DNA of 64,000 bases from Poritiphilus flavus (GCF_009901585.1 NZ_WXYO01000003.1:310001-374000); one strand, 5' to 3'. Shown: positions 38,823 to 47,501, numbered from the stretch's first letter. The notes: generated by a model not told the origin, from the sequence alone. Program-made: numbers and translations.

Positions 38823-39422
38823 ATGAGCTTTAAGGAATACATGCAACAGCGTTATACTACCAAAATGTATAATCCGTCCAGGAAGATTGAGCAAAACAAA
38901 ATTCAGGATTTAATGGAGGTGCTACGCCTGAGCCCCTCCTCCATAAATAGTCAGCCCTGGAAATTTACCTTTGTCTCAGATGCCGAAACCAAACAGCAAT
39001 TGTCCAAAGTTTCCTGGCTGAATACAGAAAAAGTCCTGGATAGTGACACCGTGGTGGTATTCAGTAGAATTAACAGTCTGGACCTTTTTGAACAGCAAAT
39101 TGAAGCAGAGCTACCCGGACGTGCTGTTGATTATTACAAAGAGTTTATCAAACCAATGCCAGAAGATCAGATCAAATCCTGGTTTAACCGGCAACTGTAT
39201 TTGTCCCTTGGGGTATTCTTAAGCGCCTGCGCTGCAATGGGCATTGATGCAACGCCCATGGAGGGTATAGAACCAGAGCAGTACGACAGAATCCTGAATC
39301 AATTGGACTATGCCGCCGTTGTGGCAGTGGCCATTGGCTACCGGGATGAAGACGACTTTAACCAACCATCCAAAAGGCCAAAATCCAGGAGAGATCTGGA
39401 AAAAGTAATAGAGACTGTTTGA
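38823..39422 (+). CDS. NfsB-type nitroreductase family protein
   Basis: 199-residue FMN flavoprotein of the oxygen-insensitive NAD(P)H nitroreductase/dihydropteridine reductase family. Landmarks are QQRYTTKMYNPSRKI (FMN contact), SPSSINSQPWKF and ACAAMGIDATPMEGIEPEQYD, with the C-terminal VAVAIGYRDEDDFN. It is cytoplasmic and reduces nitroaromatics or quinone-like compounds. It lies alone between two long repeat mosaics that share a 192-bp near-identical segment, so recombination between them would remove or amplify this gene. Confidence 0.9.
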   Translation: MSFKEYMQQRYTTKMYNPSRKIEQNKIQDLMEVLRLSPSSINSQPWKFTFVSDAETKQQLSKVSWLNTEKVLDSDTVVVFSRINSLDLFEQQIEAELPGRAVDYYKEFIKPMPEDQIKSWFNRQLYLSLGVFLSACAAMGIDATPMEGIEPEQYDRILNQLDYAAVVAVAIGYRDEDDFNQPSKRPKSRRDLEKVIETV

Positions 39423-39584
39423 GATGCTTTTTGCTGCAGAAGTTTAAGTACAAGGGCAGGTTGTAAGTGTTAGGTTTTAAATGAAGAGTACTTGATAAGT
39501 TGTAAAAATGTAAAACTGTAAAATCGAGGAATTGTGAAATCGTGAGTTTGCGACTTGGCCAGCATGAAGATTTGAAAATGGAGT

Positions 39585-39828
39585 ATTGGATTGTTAGACG
39601 GTTGGAATAGTCAGACTTTTAGACGGTTAGACCTTTGGATTGGTGGTTGGCCAGACTTGTTAGACTATTGGATTGTTAGATTGTTGGATGCTTGGACGGT
39701 TGGATTGTTGGATTGTTAGACTATTGGATTGTTGGATAGTTAGACTATTGGATGGTTGGACTGTTAGATGGTTGGACTGTTAGATGGTTGGACTGTTAGA
39801 TGGTTGGATGCTTGGACGGTTGGATTTT
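39585..39828. repeat. Long G-rich octamer array
   Basis: About 30 degenerate 8-bp steps. Within it a 16-bp unit, GGTTGGACTGTTAGAT, repeats three times without change (about 39753-39800). The array is roughly twice as long as the one at 38220. Confidence 0.8.
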
Positions 39829-40007
39829 TATCAAAGGGACTGTTCACTTTTAAAAGTATAAGCTTAAGTTAATGGTTTTAAGTTGTAAGTTTTGAATTTT
39901 AAAAAAGGACACTACTAAATTTAATCTTCCGAGGCCTTAATGAAGCAAGACTGTTCACTGTTCACTGATTACTGTTCACTGATTACTCCCGATAGCTATC
40001 GGGACTG
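39816..40007. repeat. 192-bp direct repeat, copy 2
   Basis: Second copy of 38321-38512, in the same orientation, with three mismatches. Contains the second copy of the CCCGATAG palindrome at 39988-40003. Confidence 0.9.
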
Positions 40008-40029
40008 CTTACTGTCCACTGCTTACTGC

Positions 40030-40175
40030 ATACTGAAACAGGGGTTCCAAACCCCGCCCCAGTTCTAAGTTAGTGACATTCACTGCATTTTGAAAGCAGG
40101 ATAAACAAACTACAAGTGTAAGTTTAAGTCTAAGTTCAAACGCTTACAATGTTCAGTAAAGGGAACTGTTCACTG
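40030..40175 (+). repeat. GGGGTT-core element copy 2 with extension; arm of a 7-kb inverted pair
   Basis: The 70-bp core is at 40030-40099. With the following AAACAAAC, hexamer array and CAGTAAAGGGAACTG segment, the 146 bp match the reverse complement of 47268-47413 at roughly 85-90% identity by eye, without gaps. The two arms enclose glgB, mak, glgE, the collagen-like gene and msrB. Confidence 0.8.
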
Positions 40176-40231
40176 ATTACTGTTCACTGCCCACTGTTCA
40201 CTGCCTACTGCCGACCGCTAACTGCTTACTG
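40165..40231. repeat. Heptamer array (ACTGNNN)
   Basis: Nine consecutive 7-bp steps with the frame kept exactly: ACTGTTC, ACTGATT, ACTGTTC, ACTGCCC, ACTGTTC and so on, ending eight bases before the glgB stop codon. Confidence 0.85.
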
Positions 40232-40239
40232 AAATAATT

Positions 40240-42135
40240 CTACTGGAACACCACAACAGCCAATGGGGGAATAGTGATCTCAACAGATTGATCCCGACCG
40301 TGCCAGGGAGTTGCGCTCGTTTTTACCTTCCCATTCTTCATGCCGCTGCCGCCATATTTCTTAAGATCGCTATTAAAGACTTCGGTAAGCGTTCCGCTTT
40401 TTGGGATACCCATGCGATAATTCTCCCGGGGTACCGGAGTAAAGTTACAGGCAATGAACAGATCGTTCTTCTCATCATGGCCCTTTCTGATATAGGTAAG
40501 AACAGAATTTTCCGCATCTCCATAATCGATCCACTGGAAGCCTTCTGTACTGAATTGTTTTTCATATAGAGCCGGGTAACCCTGGTAAAGGGCATTGAGA
40601 TCTTTTACCATTTGCTGCACGCCCGAATGGAGGTCGTACTGTACCAAATGCCAGTCCAGGCTGTGTTGGTAATTCCATTCCGAAGATTGCCCGAATTCTC
40701 CTCCCATAAAGATCAGGTTGGTACCCGGGTGGGTAAACATATAGCCGAATAGTAATCTGAGGTTGGCAAAGCGCTGCCACTCATCACCAGGCATACGATA
40801 TAGCAAAGATTGTTTTCCATAGACCACTTCGTCATGAGAGAAAGGCAACATAAAATTCTCCGTAAACGCATAGGTCATACTGAAGGTAATATCATTCTGA
40901 TGGTGTTTTCGGTATATAGGTTCTTTCTTAAAGTATTCCAGGGTGTCGTGCATCCATCCCATCATCCATTTCATCCCAAATCCCAGTCCACCCAGGTAAA
41001 CAGGTCTGGATACCCCTGAGAAAGCGGTAGATTCCTCTGCTATGGTCTGAACGCCCTTAAAGCTCTGATAGATCTCCTCGTTTAGCTCCCGGATAAAAGA
41101 GATGGCTTCCAGGTTTTCATTATTTCCGTACATATTAGGTTCCCACTCACCTTCTTCACGAGAGTAGTCCAGGTAAAGCATAGAAGCCACGGCGTCTACC
41201 CTCAAGCCGTCTACGTGAAATTGATCCAACCAAAACAACGCGTTACTTATCAGGAAAGCGCGCACCTCATTACGGCCGTAGTTAAAGATCAGACTTTTCC
41301 AGTCCGGGTGGTAACCTCTTCTACGGTCCGGGTGTTCGTAGAGGTGAGAGCCATCAAAAAATCCGAGTCCGTGAGCGTCTTCAGGAAAATGGGAGGGTAC
41401 CCAATCCAGGATCACCCCGATATCATTCTGGTGTAGTTTGTCTACCAGTAATTTAAATTCCTCAGGTTTCCCGAAACGGGAGGTAGGAGCAAAATAGCCT
41501 GTAAGCTGGTAACCCCAGGAAGGATCAAAAGGGTATTCCATTATCGGCATGAACTCCACATGCGTAAAATTCATTTCTTTCAGGTAAGTTACCAGTTCGT
41601 CCGCCAATTCCGTATAGCTCATAAAGCCATTCCCTTCCCTGCGTCTCCAGGAGCCCAGGTGTACTTCGTAGACCGAATAAGGACGGTCCAGGCCGTTCTT
41701 GTCAGCCCGATAGCCCATCCATTTCTTGTCTTTCCACTTGTAATCGGCCTTCCAAACTACGGAGGCCGTATTGGGTGGGGTTTCACAGAGGCGCGCAAAG
41801 GGATCCGCCTTTTCGGTCATGATGTCGTTGTTGTGCGAATGGATCTTATACTTGTATTTGGTTCCGACATCCACCCCCGGGATAAAACCTTCCCAAATAC
41901 CGCTTTCATCCCAGCGAACATTCAGCTTGTGATCTCCTTCCAGCCAATAATTAAAATCACCAACGACTGCCACGGACTTGGCCGAAGGGGCCCAAACCGC
42001 AAAGTAAGTGCCTTTCTCCCCGTTGACCTCAATAGGATGGGACCCAAGTTTTTCATAAAGGCGGTAATGCTTCCCGGCCTTGAATAAATTGATATCGAAG
42101 TCGGAAAACAAACTATGTGGCACAACTCTGCTCAT
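40240..42135 (-). CDS. glgB: 1,4-alpha-glucan branching enzyme
   Basis: 631 residues. Introduces alpha-1,6 branches into linear alpha-1,4-glucan in the cytoplasm. A CBM48 domain (about 35-120) precedes the GH13 barrel, with PIMEYPFDPSWGYQ and the catalytic nucleophile D314 in GLRVDAVAS; the acid/base Glu is in IAEESTAF (367-368) and the transition-state Asp in LPFSHDEVVYGK. Length is normal for GH13_9. It is the last gene of a three-gene glgE-mak-glgB operon, 17 bp after mak. Confidence 0.95.
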   Translation of the reverse strand: MSRVVPHSLFSDFDINLFKAGKHYRLYEKLGSHPIEVNGEKGTYFAVWAPSAKSVAVVGDFNYWLEGDHKLNVRWDESGIWEGFIPGVDVGTKYKYKIHSHNNDIMTEKADPFARLCETPPNTASVVWKADYKWKDKKWMGYRADKNGLDRPYSVYEVHLGSWRRREGNGFMSYTELADELVTYLKEMNFTHVEFMPIMEYPFDPSWGYQLTGYFAPTSRFGKPEEFKLLVDKLHQNDIGVILDWVPSHFPEDAHGLGFFDGSHLYEHPDRRRGYHPDWKSLIFNYGRNEVRAFLISNALFWLDQFHVDGLRVDAVASMLYLDYSREEGEWEPNMYGNNENLEAISFIRELNEEIYQSFKGVQTIAEESTAFSGVSRPVYLGGLGFGMKWMMGWMHDTLEYFKKEPIYRKHHQNDITFSMTYAFTENFMLPFSHDEVVYGKQSLLYRMPGDEWQRFANLRLLFGYMFTHPGTNLIFMGGEFGQSSEWNYQHSLDWHLVQYDLHSGVQQMVKDLNALYQGYPALYEKQFSTEGFQWIDYGDAENSVLTYIRKGHDEKNDLFIACNFTPVPRENYRMGIPKSGTLTEVFNSDLKKYGGSGMKNGKVKTSATPWHGRDQSVEITIPPLAVVVFQ

Positions 42136-42152
42136 ATAATTTTGGTTTTAGT

Positions 42153-43787
42153 TTAGTTAGTTTCATTAATGATTCCCATGATCCCTTCCAGAGGGATCAC
42201 AGCCCATCTGGGTCTTGAATTCATTTCGTAACCCAGTTCGTAGACTGCTTTTTCTAACATGCAATATTTTAAAATGAATACCCGCTCCTGTTTATAGCCA
42301 ATATTCAGGTTGTGTTCCTGGATAATGGTGACATAGGTTTCCATAAATACCCCAATAAAGTAGCGGTAAAGGGTTTCTCCGGCCTGGTATAACTCTTCCA
42401 ACTGATAGGGGTAGGCGTCTCCATTGTTGAATATTGTGGCGTATATGGCGTAATGAAAGGAACGGAAGATCCCGGCAATATCCTTAAGCGGGGGTTGCTT
42501 TACTTTACGGTCCCTGATGGTACTCTCGGGCTCTCCTTCAAAATCGAGTAAATAGAAATCGTCATCCTGTACTAAGATCTGTCCAAGGTGATAATCTCCA
42601 TGTACACGTATGCGTTCTCCTTTTAGGCGTGTCCAGTCAAAGTTCACAAATCTTTTCCTGATCTCATTCTTGCGTTCCAGGAATTCCTTGGCGAGTTCCA
42701 GGCTAAGTCCCTCGAGCCTGTGCAGGTTGTTCTCAACCGTATTCAATCGATTTTGAAATTGATACAGCAAGCGGTTTTTGAGCCAAACTTCGTAATCCCC
42801 GTTAAAGTGAGTTGGGGTAAAGGCGGTATCTTCAAATTCAGACCCCAGCGCTACATGCATTTCAGCTGTTCTCCGGGCCAGTACCTGAATTTTAAGGAAG
42901 ATATTCAACCCGGCCCAATCAATGATCTCCGGAGGCACATCCCGTATCTGAGTACGTTGGAAAAGGGGTACCCGGGGAAGTTTGGATACACTGATCCCCT
43001 TGTATTCCAGGTTGCTGAAGATCTTATGTAGTTCTTTCAACATAAAATCCCAGGCATCACCCTGGTTAGGAACCAATTCCTGCATCAGGGCTATGGTAAT
43101 GTTAACCCCGTCCGTATCCATAATACTCAGGCTGCCCTGGTAAGCCGGGGTATTCTTATATCCCTTGCGTTCAGAAAGGAAACGGCTCATCTCGTAATCC
43201 GGGTTCTTATCGGCATAGATCCGCCTAAAGAATTTAATCACTAGAGTATCGTTGATAATAATAGAGGTATTACTCTGCTCCAGCCCCATAAAACGGGACG
43301 ATTTGTACTCGGTCTCCGTAAAATTCAGGCTCTTGTGATACTGTACCCGGGTACGGTCGTCCTGCTCTGCGTTGACAATTCTTTCAAAAACCAGTTTCCT
43401 AAAGGCCTCCAGGTTCAGCGCATCTATGATAAACCCTTCCTGTCCTTTGATAGAAAGCGGCAGTATGCGGTCTTTTTCAGCAAAACTCTCATCCGACACA
43501 AAAGCTATGGGCAGGAAATAATGCTGGTAAAAGGCTTCTTCAAAATTAACTTCCAGCAACAGTCCGTAATACACTTCTTCCCGTTGTTGGATGCGAAAGT
43601 ACTCCTGCAATTCGATATATTTCATTTTGCTGGATTTACCGCCGTACCAACGCTGTTGTACGACATAGTTCTCCAGCACATCGGAGAGAAATACCTTTAC
43701 GAACTTCTCGTCCTCCATCAGGTCCTCCCAGGCTACATCAAATTTGAAGGGAGGTTGCAATACCGAATCTTTTTTTGCTTTAGCCAT
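42153..43787 (-). CDS. Maltokinase (Mak/Pep2-like)
   Basis: 544 residues. Phosphorylates maltose to maltose 1-phosphate, the substrate of GlgE. The protein has an N-terminal cap (about 25-200, with VVQQRWYGGKSSKMKYIEL, a maltokinase hallmark) and a kinase-like C-lobe with the catalytic loop RVHGDYHLGQILV and the metal-binding FYLLDFEGEP. The identity rests on these motifs plus its position between glgE and glgB. In many bacteria this kinase is fused to trehalose synthase TreS; here it stands alone and no TreS lies in the operon. Confidence 0.9.
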   Translation of the reverse strand: MAKAKKDSVLQPPFKFDVAWEDLMEDEKFVKVFLSDVLENYVVQQRWYGGKSSKMKYIELQEYFRIQQREEVYYGLLLEVNFEEAFYQHYFLPIAFVSDESFAEKDRILPLSIKGQEGFIIDALNLEAFRKLVFERIVNAEQDDRTRVQYHKSLNFTETEYKSSRFMGLEQSNTSIIINDTLVIKFFRRIYADKNPDYEMSRFLSERKGYKNTPAYQGSLSIMDTDGVNITIALMQELVPNQGDAWDFMLKELHKIFSNLEYKGISVSKLPRVPLFQRTQIRDVPPEIIDWAGLNIFLKIQVLARRTAEMHVALGSEFEDTAFTPTHFNGDYEVWLKNRLLYQFQNRLNTVENNLHRLEGLSLELAKEFLERKNEIRKRFVNFDWTRLKGERIRVHGDYHLGQILVQDDDFYLLDFEGEPESTIRDRKVKQPPLKDIAGIFRSFHYAIYATIFNNGDAYPYQLEELYQAGETLYRYFIGVFMETYVTIIQEHNLNIGYKQERVFILKYCMLEKAVYELGYEMNSRPRWAVIPLEGIMGIINETN

Positions 43788-43789
43788 GG

Positions 43790-45727
43790 CTATTTCTTAA
43801 GGTGCAACAGATGAAAGGGTAAAGCGGGGTGCAATTCTACATAGTTCCATTCCTTGTCCCAAATGTAACTATTATCCGTCAGAACATCGTGAACCTGTAC
43901 CGCATGCCCGTGATGAATTCCCAGGGAATCCAAAGGTAATTGCACCTCACCTCTTTGAGTGTAATAGGAATCCAGACTGATCACGATGAGCATTTCATCC
44001 GTTTTGCTGTCATTCCACTTGTAAAACGCGATCAGGTTGTCGTTTTCAACCCCACAAAAACGAATGTTATTTGTTTGTTGCAACGCTTCGTGGGCCTTGC
44101 GAATACCGTTGATCTTACTGATCACATGGGTTAGCTTATTTTCAATGGACCAATCCCAGTGCCTTACTTCGTATTTTTCGCAGTCCAGGTATTCTTCTTT
44201 GCCCGGCAGGGCTTCAGTCACCATATATTCAAAGACCGGCCCGTAAATTCCGATATTTCCGCTAAGTGTAGCGGCCAGTGCATATCGTATTAGGTGCATA
44301 GCTTCATTAGCTCCCTGCAGATGATATGGGTTGATATCAGGTGTGTTTGGCCAGAAATTAGGACGGTAATACTCTTTCATTTCGCTTTGTGTGAGTTCTA
44401 CCAGATATTCGATCAGTTCGTACTTCTGAACCCGCCATGTAAAATAAGTATAAGACTGAGAAAAACCCTGTTTTGCGAGTTGTTGCATCACTTTTGGGCG
44501 CGAAAATGCCTCAGCCAGGAAGAGTACATCCGGATGATCCTTCTTTACCTGCGCAATAAGCCAATGCCAGAAATAATAGGGTTTGGTGTGCGGGTTATCT
44601 ACCCGGAAAATGCTAATGCCCATATTCACCCAGTGGAGGGTAACACTTAATAATTCTTCCCATAGAGCCTTATAATCAGTGGTTTCAAAATAAAAGTTAA
44701 CAATATCCTGATATTTTTTAGGTGGATTTTCAGCATACTGAATAGTACCATCCGGCCTTTTGCGAAACCATTCCGGGTGTTCAGTTACATATGGGTGGTC
44801 CGGTGCCGCCTGGAAAGCCAGGTCCATGGCAACCTCAATATCGTGCTTATTGGCCACCTTGATAAGTGCCTTGAAGTCTTTTTCGGTCCCCAATTCAGGA
44901 TGAATGGCCTTATGCCCGCCGTGTTTGGATCCTATACCCCAGGGTACTCCGGAATCTCCCTCCTTGGCCTCCACAGTATTGTTTTTACCCTTACGGTTCA
45001 CCTCCCCAATAGGGTGTATGGGAGGAAAGTAAAGGGTATCGAATCCCATGGCTGCGATGCGCGGGATCAGTCGCTCGCAATCTTTAAAGGTCCCGTGTTT
45101 ACCCGGTTCCTCGGCCGAGGATCGCGGGAAGAATTCATACCAGGTGCTGAAACTGGCTTTTTTCCGGTCTACATAGACCTCCAGTGTTTTGCTTTTATTG
45201 GCCAGGATCCGCTGTGGATAATTTAAAAACAGCTGATGAAGCTGTTCTGAGGTAGCCGCCTGTATAGCTTCGTCATAATGAGCCTCATTATTGAATTGCT
45301 CCACCAGGGTCTTTAGATAGGCTTTCTCCGGGTCGGGAACCTTTTTGAGCAGGAATTTCAGGTATTGAACACCATCCAGCAACTCGCTTATCACCCGTTG
45401 ATTGTCTTTAAGTTTGGCCTCTATCCCGTGTTGCCAGTTAAGTGCATAATCAACCCAGGCCCGGATCTGATACTGGTAAAACCCCTGTTTGTTACAGACA
45501 AAAGAAGCGGAAAAATAGTCGTTTCCCAGATGCTGCATCCGCTCTTCCCGGTATTTGCGCTCCTTTTCATGTTTGTAAAGTACCTCTGCCTGTATGAGAT
45601 CGTGTCCGTCTGGTAAGACATCGGCAGTTACCACGACGGTTTCCCCTACAACTCTTTTAACAAAAAAAGCACCGCATTCAATTTGCGGTGTGATATTCTC
45701 TATGATAACGCGTTCTTGTCTTAACAT
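43790..45727 (-). CDS. glgE: Alpha-1,4-glucan:maltose-1-phosphate maltosyltransferase
   Basis: 645 residues from the ATG at 45727; the frame extends 12 codons further, but the conserved start MLRQERVIIENITPQ fixes it. GlgE transfers maltosyl units from maltose 1-phosphate to growing alpha-1,4-glucan. The N-terminal Ig-like domain and helical insert precede the GH13_3 barrel, with nucleophile D377 in FRVDNPHTKP and acid/base E406 in LFLAEAFSRP. The segment PPIHPIGEVNRKGKNN is diagnostic for GlgE. First gene of the operon. A promoter-like TTTG...TACTTTTA pair about 18 bp apart lies about 25 bp upstream on the minus strand. Confidence 0.95.
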   Translation of the reverse strand: MLRQERVIIENITPQIECGAFFVKRVVGETVVVTADVLPDGHDLIQAEVLYKHEKERKYREERMQHLGNDYFSASFVCNKQGFYQYQIRAWVDYALNWQHGIEAKLKDNQRVISELLDGVQYLKFLLKKVPDPEKAYLKTLVEQFNNEAHYDEAIQAATSEQLHQLFLNYPQRILANKSKTLEVYVDRKKASFSTWYEFFPRSSAEEPGKHGTFKDCERLIPRIAAMGFDTLYFPPIHPIGEVNRKGKNNTVEAKEGDSGVPWGIGSKHGGHKAIHPELGTEKDFKALIKVANKHDIEVAMDLAFQAAPDHPYVTEHPEWFRKRPDGTIQYAENPPKKYQDIVNFYFETTDYKALWEELLSVTLHWVNMGISIFRVDNPHTKPYYFWHWLIAQVKKDHPDVLFLAEAFSRPKVMQQLAKQGFSQSYTYFTWRVQKYELIEYLVELTQSEMKEYYRPNFWPNTPDINPYHLQGANEAMHLIRYALAATLSGNIGIYGPVFEYMVTEALPGKEEYLDCEKYEVRHWDWSIENKLTHVISKINGIRKAHEALQQTNNIRFCGVENDNLIAFYKWNDSKTDEMLIVISLDSYYTQRGEVQLPLDSLGIHHGHAVQVHDVLTDNSYIWDKEWNYVELHPALPFHLLHLKK

Positions 45728-45927
45728 AGCAGTGGTTCCTTTGGTTTTCCTTAAAAGTAGCAAATTCTTTGTAAAACCAAAGTAGGATTTCTAGTCAATT
45801 CTAAAGCCTTGTTTTGCTGGTATTTAGCGCTTTTTAATTTTTTTGGAACGCTTTTTGTAAAGTGTACTTCAAAATTTGTTTACAGGCCTTCTTCAGGAGG
45901 TACTGCTAAGCGTGTAAAATCTGAATT

Positions 45928-46494
45928 ATGAAAAATACAGCACTCTTTTTAGGCGCGTTTATAGCGCTTTTTATGATTTCTTGTGAAGGACCGGCAGGAC
46001 CTCCCGGGCCTCCTGGTTTTGATGGTCTTGACGGACTTGACGGACAAGATGGGGTCAATATTCTCGGAACGATACTGGAAATTGAAGGTGATTTTAATGT
46101 GGGGAATGATTACGCTTTGTTCTATGAATTTCCCCAGACTGTCGAAGTATTTGAATCGGATGTGGTACTGGTATACCTCTTGTGGGACCAAACGGAAGAC
46201 TCCAATGGAGAGGCTGTAGATATATGGAGACTGCTTCCTCAAACGAGGATTCTGGACCAGGGACTACTACAATACAATTATGATCATACGTTCCTGGACG
46301 TAAATATCTTCCTGGAATCGGATTTTGATCTCGCTACCCTGTTGCCGGGAGACACGGACAACCAGGTATTTAGGATTGCAGTGTTACCTGCTGCTTTTGC
46401 ACAAAGCGCAAAAATGGATACTTCCAATATTTCCTCAGTAATGAGCGCCATGACGATCGAGGAAAAAGACATCAGGAGAGTACAGCTGGATTAA
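45928..46494 (+). CDS. Lipoprotein with a short collagen-like Gly-X-Y stretch
   Basis: 188 residues. The lipobox MISCEGPAGPPGPPG gives a lipidated Cys at 19, immediately followed by about eight Gly-X-Y triplets (GPAGPPGPPGFDGLDGLDG). A compact beta-rich domain of about 145 residues follows. Collagen-like Bacteroidota lipoproteins of this layout are common and unstudied; surface location and trimerisation are inferred. It stands alone, divergent from glgE. Confidence 0.8.
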   Translation: MKNTALFLGAFIALFMISCEGPAGPPGPPGFDGLDGLDGQDGVNILGTILEIEGDFNVGNDYALFYEFPQTVEVFESDVVLVYLLWDQTEDSNGEAVDIWRLLPQTRILDQGLLQYNYDHTFLDVNIFLESDFDLATLLPGDTDNQVFRIAVLPAAFAQSAKMDTSNISSVMSAMTIEEKDIRRVQLD

Positions 46495-46575
46495 ATAAAT
46501 TTTGTCTTAAAAATACTTCCCCTGCTGTTTTATGGTGGAGGATTTTTTTGTGATACCTTAGTGATATGTTATCCG

Positions 46576-46583
46576 TAAATTTG
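46576..46583 (+). promoter_or_regulatory. -7 box of msrB
   Basis: TAAATTTG fits TAnnTTTG, 47 bp before the msrB ATG. A TTTG lies 25 bp further upstream, slightly beyond the usual spacing. Confidence 0.4.
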
Positions 46584-46630
46584 TATCGAAAGAATAAGAG
46601 ACAGTTTATATTAAATACGATTAGATTGCT

Positions 46631-47158
46631 ATGATACGAAACATTTTAATGGCCATCTGCATTGCATTTGCAGGATGTAAGGGAGTTTCACAGAAAAAGG
46701 AAATGGCCGAAGACAGTAGTAAAGAACCCCAGGAGACTTTTGCGGTGACCAAAACGGAGGCTGAGTGGCGGAAAGAACTGACCGATATGGAGTTCTATAT
46801 CCTTAGAAAGGCCGGTACCGAAAACCCTGGGTCCAGTGAATTGCTGAATAACAAGGAAAAAGGGACTTACGTCTGTGCTGGCTGTGCAACTCCGCTGTTT
46901 AGGAGTGAACATAAATTCGACTCCGGAACCGGATGGCCAAGTTTTGACCGAACCATAGAAGGTAACGTGGCTTATGATGTGGATTATAAGATAGGATATG
47001 CCCGTACGGAGGAGCACTGTGCAGTATGCGGGGGGCATCTGGGGCATGTTTTTGACGATGGGCCAAGGGCTACAACGGGCAAAAGACATTGCATAAACGG
47101 AGCTGCGCTTGATTTCATCCCGGACGACGCTAGTAAGCCGGTTGGCAGTAGGAAGTGA
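46631..47158 (+). CDS. msrB: Peptide methionine-R-sulfoxide reductase, lipoprotein form
   Basis: 175 residues. A lipobox (IAFAGC, Cys16) makes this an envelope-anchored MsrB that repairs oxidised methionine in exported proteins. The zinc site C82, C85, C130, C133 (CAGC and CAVC) is complete, and the catalytic Cys is C154 in RHCINGAALDF. The core is full length. A repeat mosaic follows at once. Confidence 0.95.
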   Translation: MIRNILMAICIAFAGCKGVSQKKEMAEDSSKEPQETFAVTKTEAEWRKELTDMEFYILRKAGTENPGSSELLNNKEKGTYVCAGCATPLFRSEHKFDSGTGWPSFDRTIEGNVAYDVDYKIGYARTEEHCAVCGGHLGHVFDDGPRATTGKRHCINGAALDFIPDDASKPVGSRK

Positions 47159-47199
47159 ACAGTAAACAGTGGGCGGTGGGCAGTGTGCAATATGATATG

Positions 47200-47249
47200 T
47201 CAGGTCGAGCGTCCGCCCGCGCCGGTACGGACGGGCAGTCGAGACCTGA
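47200..47249. repeat. Compound hairpin with TCAGGTC/GACCTGA arms
   Basis: Outer arms TCAGGTC and GACCTGA; inner GTCCG/CGGAC pair. It is much more GC-rich than its surroundings. The GTCGAG core of the arms is shared with the 62143-62162 hairpin. Confidence 0.65.
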
Positions 47250-47267
47250 TGGGAAAGTAAACAGTAA

Positions 47268-47413
47268 TCAGTGAACAGTTTCCTTTATTCAACAATGTAA
47301 GCGTTTGAACTTACACTTACACTTACACTTGTACTTTGTTTATCCTGCTTTTTAAATTCAGTGAATGTTACTAACTTGAAACTGGGGTGGGTTTTGGAAC
47401 CCCAATTTCAGTA
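47268..47413 (-). repeat. GGGGTT-core element copy 3; second arm of the inverted pair
   Basis: The core is at 47344-47413 on the minus strand. The whole 146 bp is the inverted partner of 40030-40175. Confidence 0.8.
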
Positions 47414-47501
47414 ATCAGTGAACAGTAAACAGTTCCCTTTACTGAACACTGAAAGCTTTTGAGCTTATCCTTACGCTTGAACTTAAACTTGAACTTACCA
47501 C

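Larger units (their letters stand above)
39423..40239. repeat. 817-bp intergenic repeat mosaic B (downstream of nitroreductase)
   Basis: No gene seen. In order: hexamers (about 39441-39470); octamers GTAAAACT/GTGAAATC (about 39495-39560); a G-rich octamer array (39585-39828); the second 192-bp repeat (39816-40007); a heptamer run; the second GGGGTT element (40030-40099); hexamers (40114-40140); and a heptamer ACTGNNN array (40165-40231) ending at the glgB stop. The order mirrors mosaic A. Confidence 0.8.
47159..47501. repeat. 343-bp intergenic repeat mosaic C (msrB to DinB-like gene)
   Basis: No gene seen. CAGTNNN heptamers start inside the last bases of msrB. A compound hairpin follows (47200-47249), then an ACTTAC hexamer array (about 47308-47333), the inverted GGGGTT element (47344-47413), more CAGTNNN heptamers, and a second CAGTTCCCTTTACTG plus hexamer segment (about 47431-47498) ending at the ATG at 47502. 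Confidence 0.8.

Noticed and set aside
38606-38842. 78-residue frame in repeat mosaic A
   Set aside because: Built from repeat and AT-rich sequence; no start signal or conserved features.
39585-39828. CRISPR-like repetitive array
   Set aside because: There are no uniform repeats separated by unique spacers of constant length and no cas genes; the array is continuous degenerate 8-bp steps.
41560-42087. 175-residue open frame on the plus strand
   Set aside because: Antisense shadow of glgB.
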